64,000 nt of DNA from positions 186,001 through 250,000 of the forward strand of contig NZ_RIBS01000002.1 in NCBI RefSeq assembly GCF_003719825.1. The letters run 5' to 3'. Position numbers and translations under genes: made by a program. Shown piece after piece: positions 43,915 through 53,898 of the stretch. The first letter of the stretch is position 1. The number at the start of each line of letters is the position of its first letter. The notes beneath the pieces were generated by a model. That model was not told where the DNA came from and did not search any database. It saw only the letters and a list, made by a program, of their open reading frames with translations. This DNA comes from Montanilutibacter psychrotolerans. Lineage in GTDB: Bacteria > Pseudomonadota > Gammaproteobacteria > Xanthomonadales > Xanthomonadaceae.

Positions 43915-44865
43915 ATGGACGTACTGCTCGCCAACCCCCGTGGCTTCTGCGCCGGCGTCGACCGCGCGATCGAGATCGTCAAGCGCGCCATCGAAACCCT
44001 GGGCGCACCGATCTACGTGCGCCACGAAGTCGTGCACAACCGGTTTGTCGTTGACGACCTCAAGCGGCGCGGCGCGATCTTCGTCGAAGAACTCCACGAA
44101 GTGCCTGACGACGCCACGGTGATCTTCAGCGCCCACGGCGTCTCGCAGGCCGTGCGCGCCGAGGCCGACCGTCGCGGACTCAAGGTCTTCGACGCCACCT
44201 GTCCGCTGGTCACCAAGGTGCACCTGGAGGTCACCCGCAACTGCCGCGCCGGCCGTGACGTGGTGCTGATCGGCCACGAGGGCCACCCCGAAGTCGAAGG
44301 CACGATGGGCCAGTGGCGACGCGAGGCAGGCACCGGCCAGATCTACCTGGTGGAGGACGTCGACGACGTCAACGTGCTGGAAGTGAGCCAACCCGACAAC
44401 CTCGCCTACACCACGCAGACCACGCTGTCGGTCGACGACACCCGCACCGTCATCGAGGCGCTGAAGGTGCGCTTCCCGTCGATCCAGGGCCCGAAGAACG
44501 ACGACATCTGCTATGCCACCCAGAACCGCCAGGACGCCGTGCGCGAGCTGGCGGCCCAGTGCGACCTGGTGCTGGTGGTCGGCTCGCCCAACAGCTCCAA
44601 TTCCAACCGCCTGCGCGAGCTGGCCGAGCGCGAGGGCGTTGATGCCTACCTGATCGACGGCGCGATCGAAATCGACCCGCAGTGGGTCGACGGCCGCAAG
44701 CGCATTGGCATTACCGCCGGCGCCTCCGCGCCCGAGGTGCTGGTGCGCGGCGTGATCGAGCGCCTGCGGGAGCTGGGCGCGCAGCACGTGTCCGAGCTGG
44801 ACGGCGAGCCCGAGGACATGGTGTTCGCCCTGCCCAAGGAACTGCGCCTGCATCTGATCAATTGA
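43915..44865 (+). CDS. ispH: 4-Hydroxy-3-methylbut-2-enyl diphosphate reductase
   Basis: Last enzyme of the MEP isoprenoid pathway, 316 residues, with a [4Fe-4S] cluster bound by Cys12 ([12 protein letters not shown]), Cys96 ([11 protein letters not shown]) and Cys199 ([13 protein letters not shown]). The substrate-binding [15 protein letters not shown] block follows. Ends the murJ-ispH run, 85 bp before tRNA-Thr. Confidence 0.98.
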   Translation: MDVLLANPRGFCAGVDRAIEIVKRAIETLGAPIYVRHEVVHNRFVVDDLKRRGAIFVEELHEVPDDATVIFSAHGVSQAVRAEADRRGLKVFDATCPLVTKVHLEVTRNCRAGRDVVLIGHEGHPEVEGTMGQWRREAGTGQIYLVEDVDDVNVLEVSQPDNLAYTTQTTLSVDDTRTVIEALKVRFPSIQGPKNDDICYATQNRQDAVRELAAQCDLVLVVGSPNSSNSNRLRELAEREGVDAYLIDGAIEIDPQWVDGRKRIGITAGASAPEVLVRGVIERLRELGAQHVSELDGEPEDMVFALPKELRLHLIN

Positions 44866-44950
44866 CCGGCCACGTCGCACAACCGTACAATTCGCGGCCA
44901 CGCGGATCCGTCCGCAAGGGCCAGGGGCCAGCCCCAACCCGCAGGTTCTC

Positions 44951-45026
44951 GCCGGAATAGCTCAGTTGGTAGAGCGGCGCATTCGTAATGCGTAGGTCGT
45001 AGGTTCGATTCCTATTTCCGGCACCA
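44951..45026 (+). tRNA. tRNA-Thr (anticodon CGT)
   Basis: 76-nt cloverleaf with perfect acceptor stem GCCGGAA / TTCCGGC, D arm AGCTCAGTTGGTAGAGC, anticodon stem GCGCA / TGCGT with loop TTCGTAA giving anticodon CGT (reads ACG, Thr), T arm with GGTTCGATTCC, and encoded CCA. A long hairpin and a terminator follow. The accessory region starts here, so it may have been an integration site. Confidence 0.97.
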
Positions 45027-45030
45027 AACC

Positions 45031-45081
45031 AGGCACTTCTTAGATGCCCCATTTTCTAGGGGTCTATTGCTGAAAGTGCCT
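45031..45081 (+). other. Nested hairpin directly after tRNA-Thr
   Basis: Outer inverted repeat AGGCACTT / AAGTGCCT (45031-45038 and 45074-45081) enclosing an inner stem TAGA..CCCC / GGGG.TCTA with loop ATTTTCTA. It could be a processing signal or an old recombination-site remnant next to the tRNA 3' end; no direct repeat of the tRNA tail was found by eye. Confidence 0.5.
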
Positions 45082-45114
45082 TGTTGTCAGGCGTCTAGCC
45101 GGCATCGAACAAAG

Positions 45115-45141
45115 AAAGCCTCGGCCAGTCCGGGGCTTTTT
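45115..45141 (+). terminator. Terminator downstream of tRNA-Thr
   Basis: 10-bp stem AAAGCCTCGG / CCGGGGCTTT (one G-T pair) with loop CCAGT, then TT, about 90 bp after the tRNA end. Confidence 0.75.
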
Positions 45142-45524
45142 GCTATTCCCAGCAAGCGGTAGCGATGGTCACAAATCGCCCGAAAGTTCGATTCTAGTGG
45201 CCCAAAATTGGCCCACGCCGGATGGGCCATCCCCACTCCAGCCAGCAAAGGTGTAGTGGTCACAGCGGGGCCCGCTGGCGGCGGCATGCTGGCCAGTACT
45301 CCCCAGCGGGCGCGCTGTGTCATCGACGACACTGGCATCCACCCGGTGGAGATTACGAACAGTTGACTGCACGATGCTGCCGACCATTCCTGATGGACAG
45401 GAATTGCGGCGTCGGCTATCAGGTACCGGTCAGCCGTCTCTCGCTTCCACTGGACAACGTGGTGGGTCTACACAGCAAGGCTTTTCCCTAGGGCTGATCG
45501 CGGCATTTCCTGACTTCGCGCTCC
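45142..45524. other. Gene-free stretch at the start of the accessory region
   Basis: No credible gene on either strand. Contains a short palindrome around CCCAAAATTGGCCC. It may be decayed DNA between tRNA-Thr and the Rhs gene. Confidence 0.5.
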
Positions 45525-45552
45525 TTGACCCGCTTTGTGCAAGTTCCATAAT
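45525..45552 (+). promoter_or_regulatory. Candidate promoter of the Rhs gene
   Basis: TTGACC, 16-bp spacer, CATAAT: 5 of 6 matches to each sigma-70 hexamer, 144 bp before the Rhs GTG start. Confidence 0.6.
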
Positions 45553-45695
45553 GAGCGCAAGACAGCGGGCTGGTAGCTTCGGGGAACGGCGAGGGGTCGC
45601 CCATTCCGCATCGATTCGCGCCATCCTGGACCACAAGGATGCTGGTGATCGTGTCGCGGCATTCCCGTGCGCTGCATCGGCGCAGGGGACAATGA

Positions 45696-48600
45696 GTGAC
45701 CAACAAACAGCATGTCTCGACGCCACGCAGTGGTGTCGTTAGCGAGTCGCGTCGCCCGATTCTCGCGGCCGGACTTTTCACTCTCGTCGTCGGCATCCTG
45801 CTGGCTCCCATCGGGTTCGTGGTGGCCGATGCAGTCGCCGATGTCAGCGCGATCGACGCCACCGCGGTGGTTCCGGACACCGCTTCCGACGCCGTCGCAG
45901 CGACGGCCGCCGAGTTCCGCGTGGACGAATCCGGATCGGCGACCTACTCGGTCGCGCTCTATGCCGTGCCGGGTACCGCGGGCGTTTCGCCGAAACTGTC
46001 GTTGAACTACTCCAGCCAGGCTGGCAACGGACCGCTCGGTAAAGGCTGGTCGATCGGCGGGTTGTCATCGGTCAGTCGGTGCCGTGCCACGCGCGAGGCG
46101 GGCGATTTCATCGTCGCCGGGGCGGTCACCGACGGTGACCCGCGGCCAGTCAACTTCACCGCCAGCGACCGCTATTGCCTTGATGGCCAGCGCCTGCTCG
46201 TCGTAGCCGATGGCCCGGCCTGTGCCAACGTGGCTGGCATGCAAGTGCAACAGCTGCGCACCGAGGTCGAGACGTTCTCCCGGGTGTGCGCGTACACGCC
46301 GACGGCCTCCGCTACCAACGGTCCGGCGTTCTTCACCGTCGAACGCAAGGACGGCTCGACGTCGTGGTACGGCGATCGCGTCAGCAACAACACCCAGTCG
46401 CTGGGCTACAACGGCTACTTCAATAGCACGGCGCCCGGCAAGACGGCGTTGGCGTTGTTGTGGGCACAGACCCGCTTCCAGGATTCGACCGGCAACTACA
46501 TTGACTACCACTACCTGAAGAACCCGGCAGGTGCGGGGCTGGGCGAGCACCTGATCAGCAAGGTTCGATACACCGGCAAGGTAGTGCTGCCGGGTCAGGT
46601 AGGCGCCGCGAAAGCGCCGTACGCCGAAATCGTCTTCAACTATTCCGCACGCCCGGGTGCGCAATGGCAGCGCGGCTACCAGGCCGGGGGCGAGGTGGCG
46701 CAGACTCACCGCCTCGACAGCATCGCCTCGTCCGGCGATGGCGAACCGGCACGCTTCTACAAGCTTGCCTACGCCACCAGCACCTCGGGCAGCAATGCCA
46801 GCCTGCTGACCAGCCTGCAGGAGTGCCGCGACAGCGGTGCGGTGGTGTGCATGGCGCCGACCACGTTCGATTGGAGCACGCCGAGCAACGAGTTCGTTGG
46901 CGAGGGGACGTGGAATCCCGGTCTGTTCGGCAGCATGCAGAAGTTCAACGGCTACAAGCTCGGCGACATCAACGGCGACGGCCGTCCCGACATGGTGTGG
47001 CTGAAGAACGCCGACACCAGCGAAGCCTGCACCACCGAGTACATCGTGGTGGCGATCGGCGAGCTCGATTCGTACGGCAAGCCGACGTTCCGTCCTGTCA
47101 CCGATCAGCAGCTCTGCGCGCCCACCGAGATCAGCGTCCTGGGTGATGCCAGCTGGCAGCTGTTCGACTACAACGGCGACGGTCGCGACGACCTGTTCAT
47201 GGCCGGCGGTGGCGCGAACGACACCTGGGCGATCTACCCGTCGCTGGGCGAGTCCGGAACCGTCATCGACATGGGCACCAACCTGTTGGCCGGGATCTCG
47301 ATCCCGGTGAAGCGTCCGACATCCCCCACCGATCGCGTTGCTCACCCGCAGCTGGCGGACCTGAGCGGTGATGGGCTATTGGACATCGTCTACCGCCGCA
47401 TGGACGGAAATAGCGGCGTCGTTGCGCGCCTGATGGAGCGCGGGACGGGAATCTTCGCGTGGGGCGCGGAGCGCAGCATCGTGTTGCCGGCCCATCCAGC
47501 GGGCAATCAGTGCGGCGGAATGCCTCCCGAGGCCGAGTGCACGTCCAGTAACTTCATCGAGTTGAACCAGAACATCGGCGGCTTCCAGCTGCAGGACTTC
47601 AACGGCGACTCGCGCTCCGATCTCACGGCCAATCTTGTCGCGACGCAGTCCTACACGTACACGGAATCAGGAACCTGCACGGGCGGTGGTGGCAATCCGC
47701 GTCAAGTCTTCACCATTACTCCGCTGGGCAAGTGCATCGCCGAATCCGCGGTAGGCTACCTGCTCTCGCTAGTCGTCGAGTCGATTGCACCGGGCAGCAC
47801 CGGTGCAATCGTCCTGTCAACGTATGGGTTGACGCCTTCACGGAATGCGTCGGATATCTTCCGAAACCGTGACGCGAACGAGCACTTCGCGGACTTCAAC
47901 GGCGATGGCCTGACCGATCTGCTGCAGGTCGCGCTTCCTGGCACGAACTCGACGTTGCACCTCAACACCGGAGTCGGCTACGCCGCTCCCATCGCGTTCG
48001 GCATTCCCTCGAAGAAGCAGTTCATCCGGATCGCCGACCTCAATGGCGATGGCCGCGCGGACCTGATCTACCCACGGGTCACCCAGGACATGTACGTGGT
48101 CCGCTACGCCACGCGTGCCGGCGGCTTCGAGGGCGAAGTGCCGGTGGCCGGTGGCGGCGCCACCACCGACTGCGGCGATGACCCGTGCTTCAACCGCTAT
48201 TCGAGCTTCTTTGCCGATCTGGATGCAGACGGCGTCCTGGACTACTACCGCATCCGCTGGAGCGATGACGACCCGCACTTCTACGTTGCGCGCTCGACGA
48301 CTCGCAATCGCCCGCGCGATGTGATCGCAGCGTTCACCAACGGCTTCGGCGCGCTCACGGAGGTCCACTACGCGACGCTGACCAACGGGGCGCTCTACCG
48401 TCGGGGCGCGAACAGCCGCAACGCTTTCAACTGGGGACGTGGCGCCCCGGTGATGGATCTGTTGGCGCCCACCTACGCGGTGGCCTCGGTGTCCAGCAGC
48501 TCGCCACAGGCCGGCAACGCGAACGCCAAGGCGACCGTCCACTATCGTTACGCCGGGGCAATGGTCCAGGGCGGCGGTCGCGGTTTCCTCGGCTTTGGCG

Positions 48601-51600
48601 AGATCGCCACCGTCGACGTCAATCAGTCGGGCGGTTATGTCACCACCACCACCAGCTACAACCAGAACTTCCCCTACACCGGCATGCCGGCGCGTACCAC
48701 CAAGCGGGCGGTCGTCGGCGGCAGCTACGCCGTGCCCGCCTGCCTGAATCCCGCGCAGCCGGTCGGCAACGCGTGCTTTGCCACGCCGGGGCAGGCGTTC
48801 CCCGTGCTTCCGGGTAGCTGGTTCTCCGACAGCCTGCAAAGCTGGGAGTCGGACACCGACATCGGTGCAGGAGCCACTGCATTCAGCACGACGGTGCAGG
48901 CACCGGTGCAGGTCCGTACCAGTGGCAGCGAGGAGTCGTTGCGCGATCACCTCAGCGGCACCCAGGCAAGCCGGCTGGTGACGACCTTCGACTACGCGTC
49001 CTACGGCAACGTCACCCTCACCAGCGCGGACACCTTTGCCGGCACCGGTTCGACACCGATGTCGACGGTCATCACCTTCAACGTCTACAGCGCCGACAAC
49101 ACCACGGTCTGGCGCCTGGGTCGGTTGACCGGCGCCACGGTTACCCATCGGCGTCCGGGGTTGCCGGATGTCGTGCGCAAGAGCCTGTTCACCTACGACA
49201 TGGGCACGGCGATGACCGGCCAGCTGACGCATGAGCGCAGCTTCGCGGGGGACGGAAGCGATGCCCGCCAGAACCTACTCAAGGTCTACACGCTGGACGA
49301 GTACGGCAACCGCACCCGGTCCAGCGCCTGTGCCGATCCGGCATCCTCCAACGCCTGCGCTGGCATGGTCTTCCACCCCGCCACGGCAACCCAGGTCAAT
49401 CGCTACAGCCGCGTCGAGTACGACACGCGGGGGCGCTATCCGGTCACGACCTTCGAGCCGTTCTGGAATGGCACGGGATCCAGCGAACAGGCGACCCAGA
49501 CCGTGGTGTCGCGCAACGTGTTCGGTGACGTGACCGAAGCCGTCAATCTCAATGGTGTCAGCACGGTGGCGGTCGCCGGAACGTTCGGTCGGCCGTACTA
49601 CGGGTGGGCGCAGGTGCGAAGCGGATTCGCCGTCGGTGATCCTGCTGCGGGCGTGGAGGCCTGGACGACGTACCGCTGGTGTGGCGCGGGCGTTGGTCAG
49701 GTGTCGTGCCCGGCCGGTGCCCGGTTCCGGCAGCAGGTCAGAGGGGAAGCTTCCGTCACCACGTGGACGTGGTTCGACGTGCTCGGCCGCCCGGTCATGA
49801 AGGCTGGCGGTACGTTCAACGTCAATGTCGCCGACAAGGATGTCAGTGCCGTGTGCACCGACTACAACGCCGCCGGCAATCCGGTGCGCGTATCCAATCC
49901 GTTCTTCCTGGCGGGAACGGGCGGGTCGAATGGGCCGACCGTCGCCGCCGATGTCTGCCAGACCGGGCGCCAGTGGACGGTCACCACGTTCGACGTGCTC
50001 GGCCGCCCGACGAAGATCACCGCACCCGACAGCAGTACGGTGTCCACCGAGTACCGCGCCAACCTGACCATCGGAACGGACCCGCGCGGAAAGACCACCA
50101 CCGAGATCCGCAACGCAAAGGGCGAGTTGTCCCAGACCATCGATGCGGATGGGTTGGTGACTGGCTACAAGTACAACGCCGATGGCACGCTCTTTGAGGT
50201 GAATCGCGACGCCGGGCGCGGCCTGATTCGCAACCGTTTCGGCTACGACGAACTGGGTCGAAAGACCGTCCAGGACGACCCGGACGCTGGCGCGCTGTAC
50301 TTCGAATACAACGCGCTGGGCGAACTGACCGCGCAACGGGACGGCGAAGGCAATCGGATCGAGAGCGAGATCGACGCGCGCGGGCGCACCTGGCGCCGCA
50401 CCGTCAAGGGTGCCGGGGGTACCGTCGAATCGACCTCGACGTTCGAGTTCGACACCGCCGCCAACGGTGTCGGACAGTTGGCTCGCGAGGAGGTGGCGGG
50501 CACGTACGCGGCCTGGGCGGGGCAGGCTGCCACGGCGCTGGAGTTCGCACGCAGCTACCAGTACGACGCCTTCGGCCGCGGCTTGGGCACGACGACCATC
50601 ATTGACGGCGTCAGCTATGCCACCGCGGTCCGATATGACACCTACGGGCGCCCATGGAAGGGGATGGACGCATCCGGACGCTGGGCGAAGACCATTCTCA
50701 ACAGTCGTGGCCAGGCGGTGTCGGTGTGCGAAAGCAATGCGAGCGACACGACCGTCAGCTGCCCGCCCGACGACACCACCTACCTGACCACGCTGGAAAC
50801 CGATGCGTGGGGGAACGTGATCAAGGAGCGTCGCGGCAACGGCGCGGCGATGGAGGTCACCCGCAGCTACCGCGCCGACAACGGTCGGGTGGAAACCGTC
50901 TGCGCAGGCGCCGCCGGCAGCTGCAACGTGCTGCAGGAAGGGTATGGCTGGGATGCCGCCGGCAATCTGCACACGCAGCAGAAGGACCAGCACTACCTGG
51001 AGTCGTTTACCTACGACAACCTCAACCGGCTCACCGACGCGAAGTTCACGATGCAGGCCGGCGCGCCGGTCAACGTGACGACCTTGTCGCACAGCTATGA
51101 CGCCGTGGGCAACGTGTGCAAGCGGCACGGCGCCAGTTACGGCTACGAAGGCATGGCCGGTTGTGGCACCGGCACCTTGGTGGGCAGCGGCGGCGCCGGG
51201 CCGGTGGGCGCGCATCGGGTCAGCGAGATCGTCAACAGCGCAGGCGTCGTCACGTCGTCCTACTACTACGACGCACGCGGCAACCAGACGCTACGTGACA
51301 GCAGTGGCACGTCGGCCGACCGCACGATCCGCTACTCGCTCGACGACCGCGCGCACGAGATTGCGCTGGGCAATGGTCTGCGTGCACGCTTCTGGTACGG
51401 CAGTGACGGCGCCCGTTACAAGCGCGAGGATGCCGCCGGCAGCAAGCGCACGCTGTACCTGGGCAATGTCGAGATCGAGGTCGTCGGCGGCGTTACCACC
51501 ATCAAGCGCACCGTGGCCGGGGTCATGTTGCAGAAGATCGTCGGCGCGGCGGTCACCAGGAGCTACCTGTTCCATGACCATCTGGGCAGCCTGGCACGGA

Positions 51601-52901
51601 TCACCGATGCCAACGGCGTTGTCACCGACAAACTGGATTACCGTCCGTTCGGTGAGCGCCGCGACACCGCCAACCCGGTGCTCATGACTACAGCCGCACC
51701 GAGCCTGACGACGCGCGGTTTCACCGGCCACGAGCACATCGACGGGCTGGGCGTGATCCACATGAACGGCCGCATCTACGACCCGGACCTGGGCCGTTTC
51801 CTGCAGCCCGACCCGGTGATCCAGGCGCCAAACAACGCGCAAAGCTGGAACGCGTACACCTACGTGTTCAACAACCCGCTGCGTTACACCGATCCGACCG
51901 GCATGATCGGCATCGCGGAACGGCAGTGGGCGGCCACTGCGTTCGCGATTGTGTACACCTACTTCACCTGGGACTTGCAAGGCGGTGCGGCGATCGCGGC
52001 GGCGGCGGCCGGCGGGTTCGTCAGTGGTGCCATCGCCACCGGCAGCTGGGACGGGGGCATCCGTGGCGCATTCACCGCAGGCCTTACCGCCGGCATCGGC
52101 ATGGGCGTTGCGCGGTACGGCGGTGCAGTCCGCGTGGGAGCCATGGCGATGACCGGTGGTGTGCTCGAGTACGTCCAGGGCGGTAGCTTCGGCCACGCCT
52201 TCGTCGCCGCCGGCCTGACCGCGGCGGTGATGCCGGGCGTACGCGGCATCACCAACGACTTCGCCCGCATCACCGTCGGTGCGCTCGTCGGCGGCACGCT
52301 GTCAGAGCTGACGGGTGGGAAGTTTGCGAATGGGGCTATCAGTGGAGCGATCCAGGCGGCGATGATTGGGCGTCGAAGCAACGAAGTCGCGAAGCGGAGT
52401 GCGGGCAGGAGCGGCGAAACAAGCCGTATGTGCCCAGGCGATGGTGGTGTGGATGCAGCCCAGCTAGCGAGGGCGAAGCGTGTTGCTCAAGACCTTAACG
52501 CTGAAACCCTTGTGAACAATTTCGAACATGGCGCCCTGTTTTACGACCCAATCGAGGGCACGACTGGCGACTTGCAGAGCGGAGAAATAGACACTTGGGG
52601 GTCGCATGTTGAAATTGGCCCATCCGGCACCGTCCCGTCAGGTTATCGCAAAGTTGGCGACATCCACTCCCACCCGCCGACCGGGGTCGACTTATTCGCA
52701 AATCAAGCAGACGTTGATGCTCAGCGCGGGCTGAGGCTTGGGGAGAGTTTTCGGGTTAGGTACGGCTTTTCAGGAGGAGACATGGATGGATATCGAAGAG
52801 ATGGCGTTAATGGCTGGATGGTCCCGGCTGGCACCGGTAAGGTGTTGTATTTTCCAATCCTGAATAATTCTCAGAACTGTCACTATGAATTCTCTTACTA
52901 A
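45696..52901 (+). CDS. Secreted SpvB/FG-GAP/Rhs polymorphic toxin with JAMM-like C-terminal domain
   Basis: 2401-residue modular toxin from a GTG. An N-terminal hydrophobic signal (AAGLFTLVVGILLAPIGFVV) precedes an SpvB-type domain (VSPKLSLNYSSQAGNGPLGKG). Seven FG-GAP/VCBS-like calcium motifs follow (GDINGDGRPD, DYNGDGRDDL, DLSGDGLLDI, DFNGDGLTDL and others, ~residues 420-870), then TcdB-like and YD/Rhs repeats. The Rhs core has DHLGSLARITD near 1960, [16 protein letters not shown] near 2028 and the end signature NPLRYTDPTGM near 2070. The variable tip (~330 residues) has a Gly/Ala hydrophobic stretch, then DIHSHPPTGVDLF and FSGGDMDGY, resembling DUF4329/JAMM metallopeptidase toxins. Codon use turns AT-richer from about 52.3 kb, in the tip. 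Toxin activity is inferred. Confidence 0.88.
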   Translation: MTNKQHVSTPRSGVVSESRRPILAAGLFTLVVGILLAPIGFVVADAVADVSAIDATAVVPDTASDAVAATAAEFRVDESGSATYSVALYAVPGTAGVSPKLSLNYSSQAGNGPLGKGWSIGGLSSVSRCRATREAGDFIVAGAVTDGDPRPVNFTASDRYCLDGQRLLVVADGPACANVAGMQVQQLRTEVETFSRVCAYTPTASATNGPAFFTVERKDGSTSWYGDRVSNNTQSLGYNGYFNSTAPGKTALALLWAQTRFQDSTGNYIDYHYLKNPAGAGLGEHLISKVRYTGKVVLPGQVGAAKAPYAEIVFNYSARPGAQWQRGYQAGGEVAQTHRLDSIASSGDGEPARFYKLAYATSTSGSNASLLTSLQECRDSGAVVCMAPTTFDWSTPSNEFVGEGTWNPGLFGSMQKFNGYKLGDINGDGRPDMVWLKNADTSEACTTEYIVVAIGELDSYGKPTFRPVTDQQLCAPTEISVLGDASWQLFDYNGDGRDDLFMAGGGANDTWAIYPSLGESGTVIDMGTNLLAGISIPVKRPTSPTDRVAHPQLADLSGDGLLDIVYRRMDGNSGVVARLMERGTGIFAWGAERSIVLPAHPAGNQCGGMPPEAECTSSNFIELNQNIGGFQLQDFNGDSRSDLTANLVATQSYTYTESGTCTGGGGNPRQVFTITPLGKCIAESAVGYLLSLVVESIAPGSTGAIVLSTYGLTPSRNASDIFRNRDANEHFADFNGDGLTDLLQVALPGTNSTLHLNTGVGYAAPIAFGIPSKKQFIRIADLNGDGRADLIYPRVTQDMYVVRYATRAGGFEGEVPVAGGGATTDCGDDPCFNRYSSFFADLDADGVLDYYRIRWSDDDPHFYVARSTTRNRPRDVIAAFTNGFGALTEVHYATLTNGALYRRGANSRNAFNWGRGAPVMDLLAPTYAVASVSSSSPQAGNANAKATVHYRYAGAMVQGGGRGFLGFGEIATVDVNQSGGYVTTTTSYNQNFPYTGMPARTTKRAVVGGSYAVPACLNPAQPVGNACFATPGQAFPVLPGSWFSDSLQSWESDTDIGAGATAFSTTVQAPVQVRTSGSEESLRDHLSGTQASRLVTTFDYASYGNVTLTSADTFAGTGSTPMSTVITFNVYSADNTTVWRLGRLTGATVTHRRPGLPDVVRKSLFTYDMGTAMTGQLTHERSFAGDGSDARQNLLKVYTLDEYGNRTRSSACADPASSNACAGMVFHPATATQVNRYSRVEYDTRGRYPVTTFEPFWNGTGSSEQATQTVVSRNVFGDVTEAVNLNGVSTVAVAGTFGRPYYGWAQVRSGFAVGDPAAGVEAWTTYRWCGAGVGQVSCPAGARFRQQVRGEASVTTWTWFDVLGRPVMKAGGTFNVNVADKDVSAVCTDYNAAGNPVRVSNPFFLAGTGGSNGPTVAADVCQTGRQWTVTTFDVLGRPTKITAPDSSTVSTEYRANLTIGTDPRGKTTTEIRNAKGELSQTIDADGLVTGYKYNADGTLFEVNRDAGRGLIRNRFGYDELGRKTVQDDPDAGALYFEYNALGELTAQRDGEGNRIESEIDARGRTWRRTVKGAGGTVESTSTFEFDTAANGVGQLAREEVAGTYAAWAGQAATALEFARSYQYDAFGRGLGTTTIIDGVSYATAVRYDTYGRPWKGMDASGRWAKTILNSRGQAVSVCESNASDTTVSCPPDDTTYLTTLETDAWGNVIKERRGNGAAMEVTRSYRADNGRVETVCAGAAGSCNVLQEGYGWDAAGNLHTQQKDQHYLESFTYDNLNRLTDAKFTMQAGAPVNVTTLSHSYDAVGNVCKRHGASYGYEGMAGCGTGTLVGSGGAGPVGAHRVSEIVNSAGVVTSSYYYDARGNQTLRDSSGTSADRTIRYSLDDRAHEIALGNGLRARFWYGSDGARYKREDAAGSKRTLYLGNVEIEVVGGVTTIKRTVAGVMLQKIVGAAVTRSYLFHDHLGSLARITDANGVVTDKLDYRPFGERRDTANPVLMTTAAPSLTTRGFTGHEHIDGLGVIHMNGRIYDPDLGRFLQPDPVIQAPNNAQSWNAYTYVFNNPLRYTDPTGMIGIAERQWAATAFAIVYTYFTWDLQGGAAIAAAAAGGFVSGAIATGSWDGGIRGAFTAGLTAGIGMGVARYGGAVRVGAMAMTGGVLEYVQGGSFGHAFVAAGLTAAVMPGVRGITNDFARITVGALVGGTLSELTGGKFANGAISGAIQAAMIGRRSNEVAKRSAGRSGETSRMCPGDGGVDAAQLARAKRVAQDLNAETLVNNFEHGALFYDPIEGTTGDLQSGEIDTWGSHVEIGPSGTVPSGYRKVGDIHSHPPTGVDLFANQADVDAQRGLRLGESFRVRYGFSGGDMDGYRRDGVNGWMVPAGTGKVLYFPILNNSQNCHYEFSY

Positions 52902-53595
52902 AGCATGTCTCGTGGCGCCGCTCTGCGCTGCCGTATCATGTGCTGTATATGCGGCGGAACCGGTAACCGTGATCTTGGAGAAGGCGCGTAGTGAGCCCCC
53001 GATCTCAGGTGTCCTTGGGTACTCGGAGGATTGTTCTTTTGCCATCTATCAGGATCGAATGTCGGCCATTCGCAGAGATGCCCAAGGCTCGATTCCATTG
53101 GTGAATGATAAGGACGCCAACGCAATAGACGGGTCCCTTCCGCTGGGCGCCTATATAGGAAATTACGTCCTAGTAAAAGGGGATCTGAGTACTCGTCCGG
53201 AAATCAATCTTGGGAACGCTACTGTCTATTATTCCTTCGGGAGGCCGTACGGTTATGCGCAAAGAGAATTTGTCTGTGCGCGCCGTCCTTCGGGCCACAT
53301 TCTTGGGGTGGAGGACGTGATGAAGCTTGATTTAAGACTTCCTGCCTTACAAACGGCATCTGGAGTTCTTGCGAAGGAAGGTGGGTTCTATCGCCTCTAT
53401 AGCGACCGCGAGGCCGCTACTGACGGTGCATGGAGTTACGCAATAGATGTTCGGTTTAAGTTGGAACCTACTGTCTGTTTGGGGCGAGAAGTCATCATTG
53501 ACGGAATGCTGGACAAGCCGCGACGGAGAACTGGGGCGGTCTTGGAGTTAGCAGATGCCAGAATTGTTGAGTCAACCTGTGGCGAGGCTCCGTAG
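52885..53595 (+). CDS. Exported protein overlapping the Rhs tip, candidate immunity protein
   Basis: 236-residue protein whose ATG lies 17 bases before the Rhs stop. Signal peptide MNSLTKACLVAPLCAAVSCAVYA, so it acts in the periplasm. The mature part is beta-rich with scattered cysteines (EDCSFAIY, EFVCARR, PTVCLGREV, ESTCGEAP) and no family I recognise; blocks such as SGVLAKEGGFYRLYSD and LGAYIGNYVLVKGDL suggest an OB-like fold. It is AT-richer than the core genome, like the Rhs tip. Position, overlap and matching composition suggest a cognate immunity protein for the toxin tip; that is inference. Confidence 0.7.
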   Translation: MNSLTKACLVAPLCAAVSCAVYAAEPVTVILEKARSEPPISGVLGYSEDCSFAIYQDRMSAIRRDAQGSIPLVNDKDANAIDGSLPLGAYIGNYVLVKGDLSTRPEINLGNATVYYSFGRPYGYAQREFVCARRPSGHILGVEDVMKLDLRLPALQTASGVLAKEGGFYRLYSDREAATDGAWSYAIDVRFKLEPTVCLGREVIIDGMLDKPRRRTGAVLELADARIVESTCGEAP

Positions 53596-53606
53596 AGCCG
53601 CCAAGA

Positions 53607-53672
53607 ATGGGGGCGGGGGAAATAAGCTGCCGGTGACATGCTAGTCAGCGTTCTGCATAGCACTGCCTCCAC
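53607..53672 (+). repeat. Repeated element, copy A
   Basis: A GGGGGCGGGGGAAATAAGCTG-like block then GTGACATGCTAGTCAGCGTTCTGCATAGCACTGCCTCCAC-like sequence. It recurs with scattered changes at 53899-53969, spaced about 290 bp, and bounds decayed DNA after the Rhs cassette. Confidence 0.65.
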
Positions 53673-53696
53673 TGCCTACACTGCCTACACTGCCTC
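53661..53696 (+). repeat. Tandem 9-mer CACTGCCT(A/C) x4
   Basis: Four consecutive units CACTGCCTC, CACTGCCTA, CACTGCCTA, CACTGCCTC at the inner end of repeated element copy A. Copy B at 53959 has a single unit, so the tandem is a local expansion. Confidence 0.8.
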
Positions 53697-53898
53697 CCAA
53701 GATCCTGCTGACTCTGTAGGTTCCTGGTGTGGCCTCAAGGGAGTGGAAATGGTTCCAGGTTCATTTTCTTTGGCGTTGAGACGCGGGTCTGGGGATTCTC
53801 TGGCGATGACTTCGGAACCCGCTCCGATGGAGCGGAAGCCTGCCTATCATCAAACTGCATCGGTGATCTCACGGCGTCCTACACGCAGAGAATCGAAT

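Noticed and set aside
45082..45105. TCAGGCGTCTAGCC string near tRNA-Thr as an attC or attI right box
   Set aside because: It resembles the attC tail but lacks GTTRRRY, has no partner RYYYAAC box or stem at the right distance, and is 14 kb from the array.
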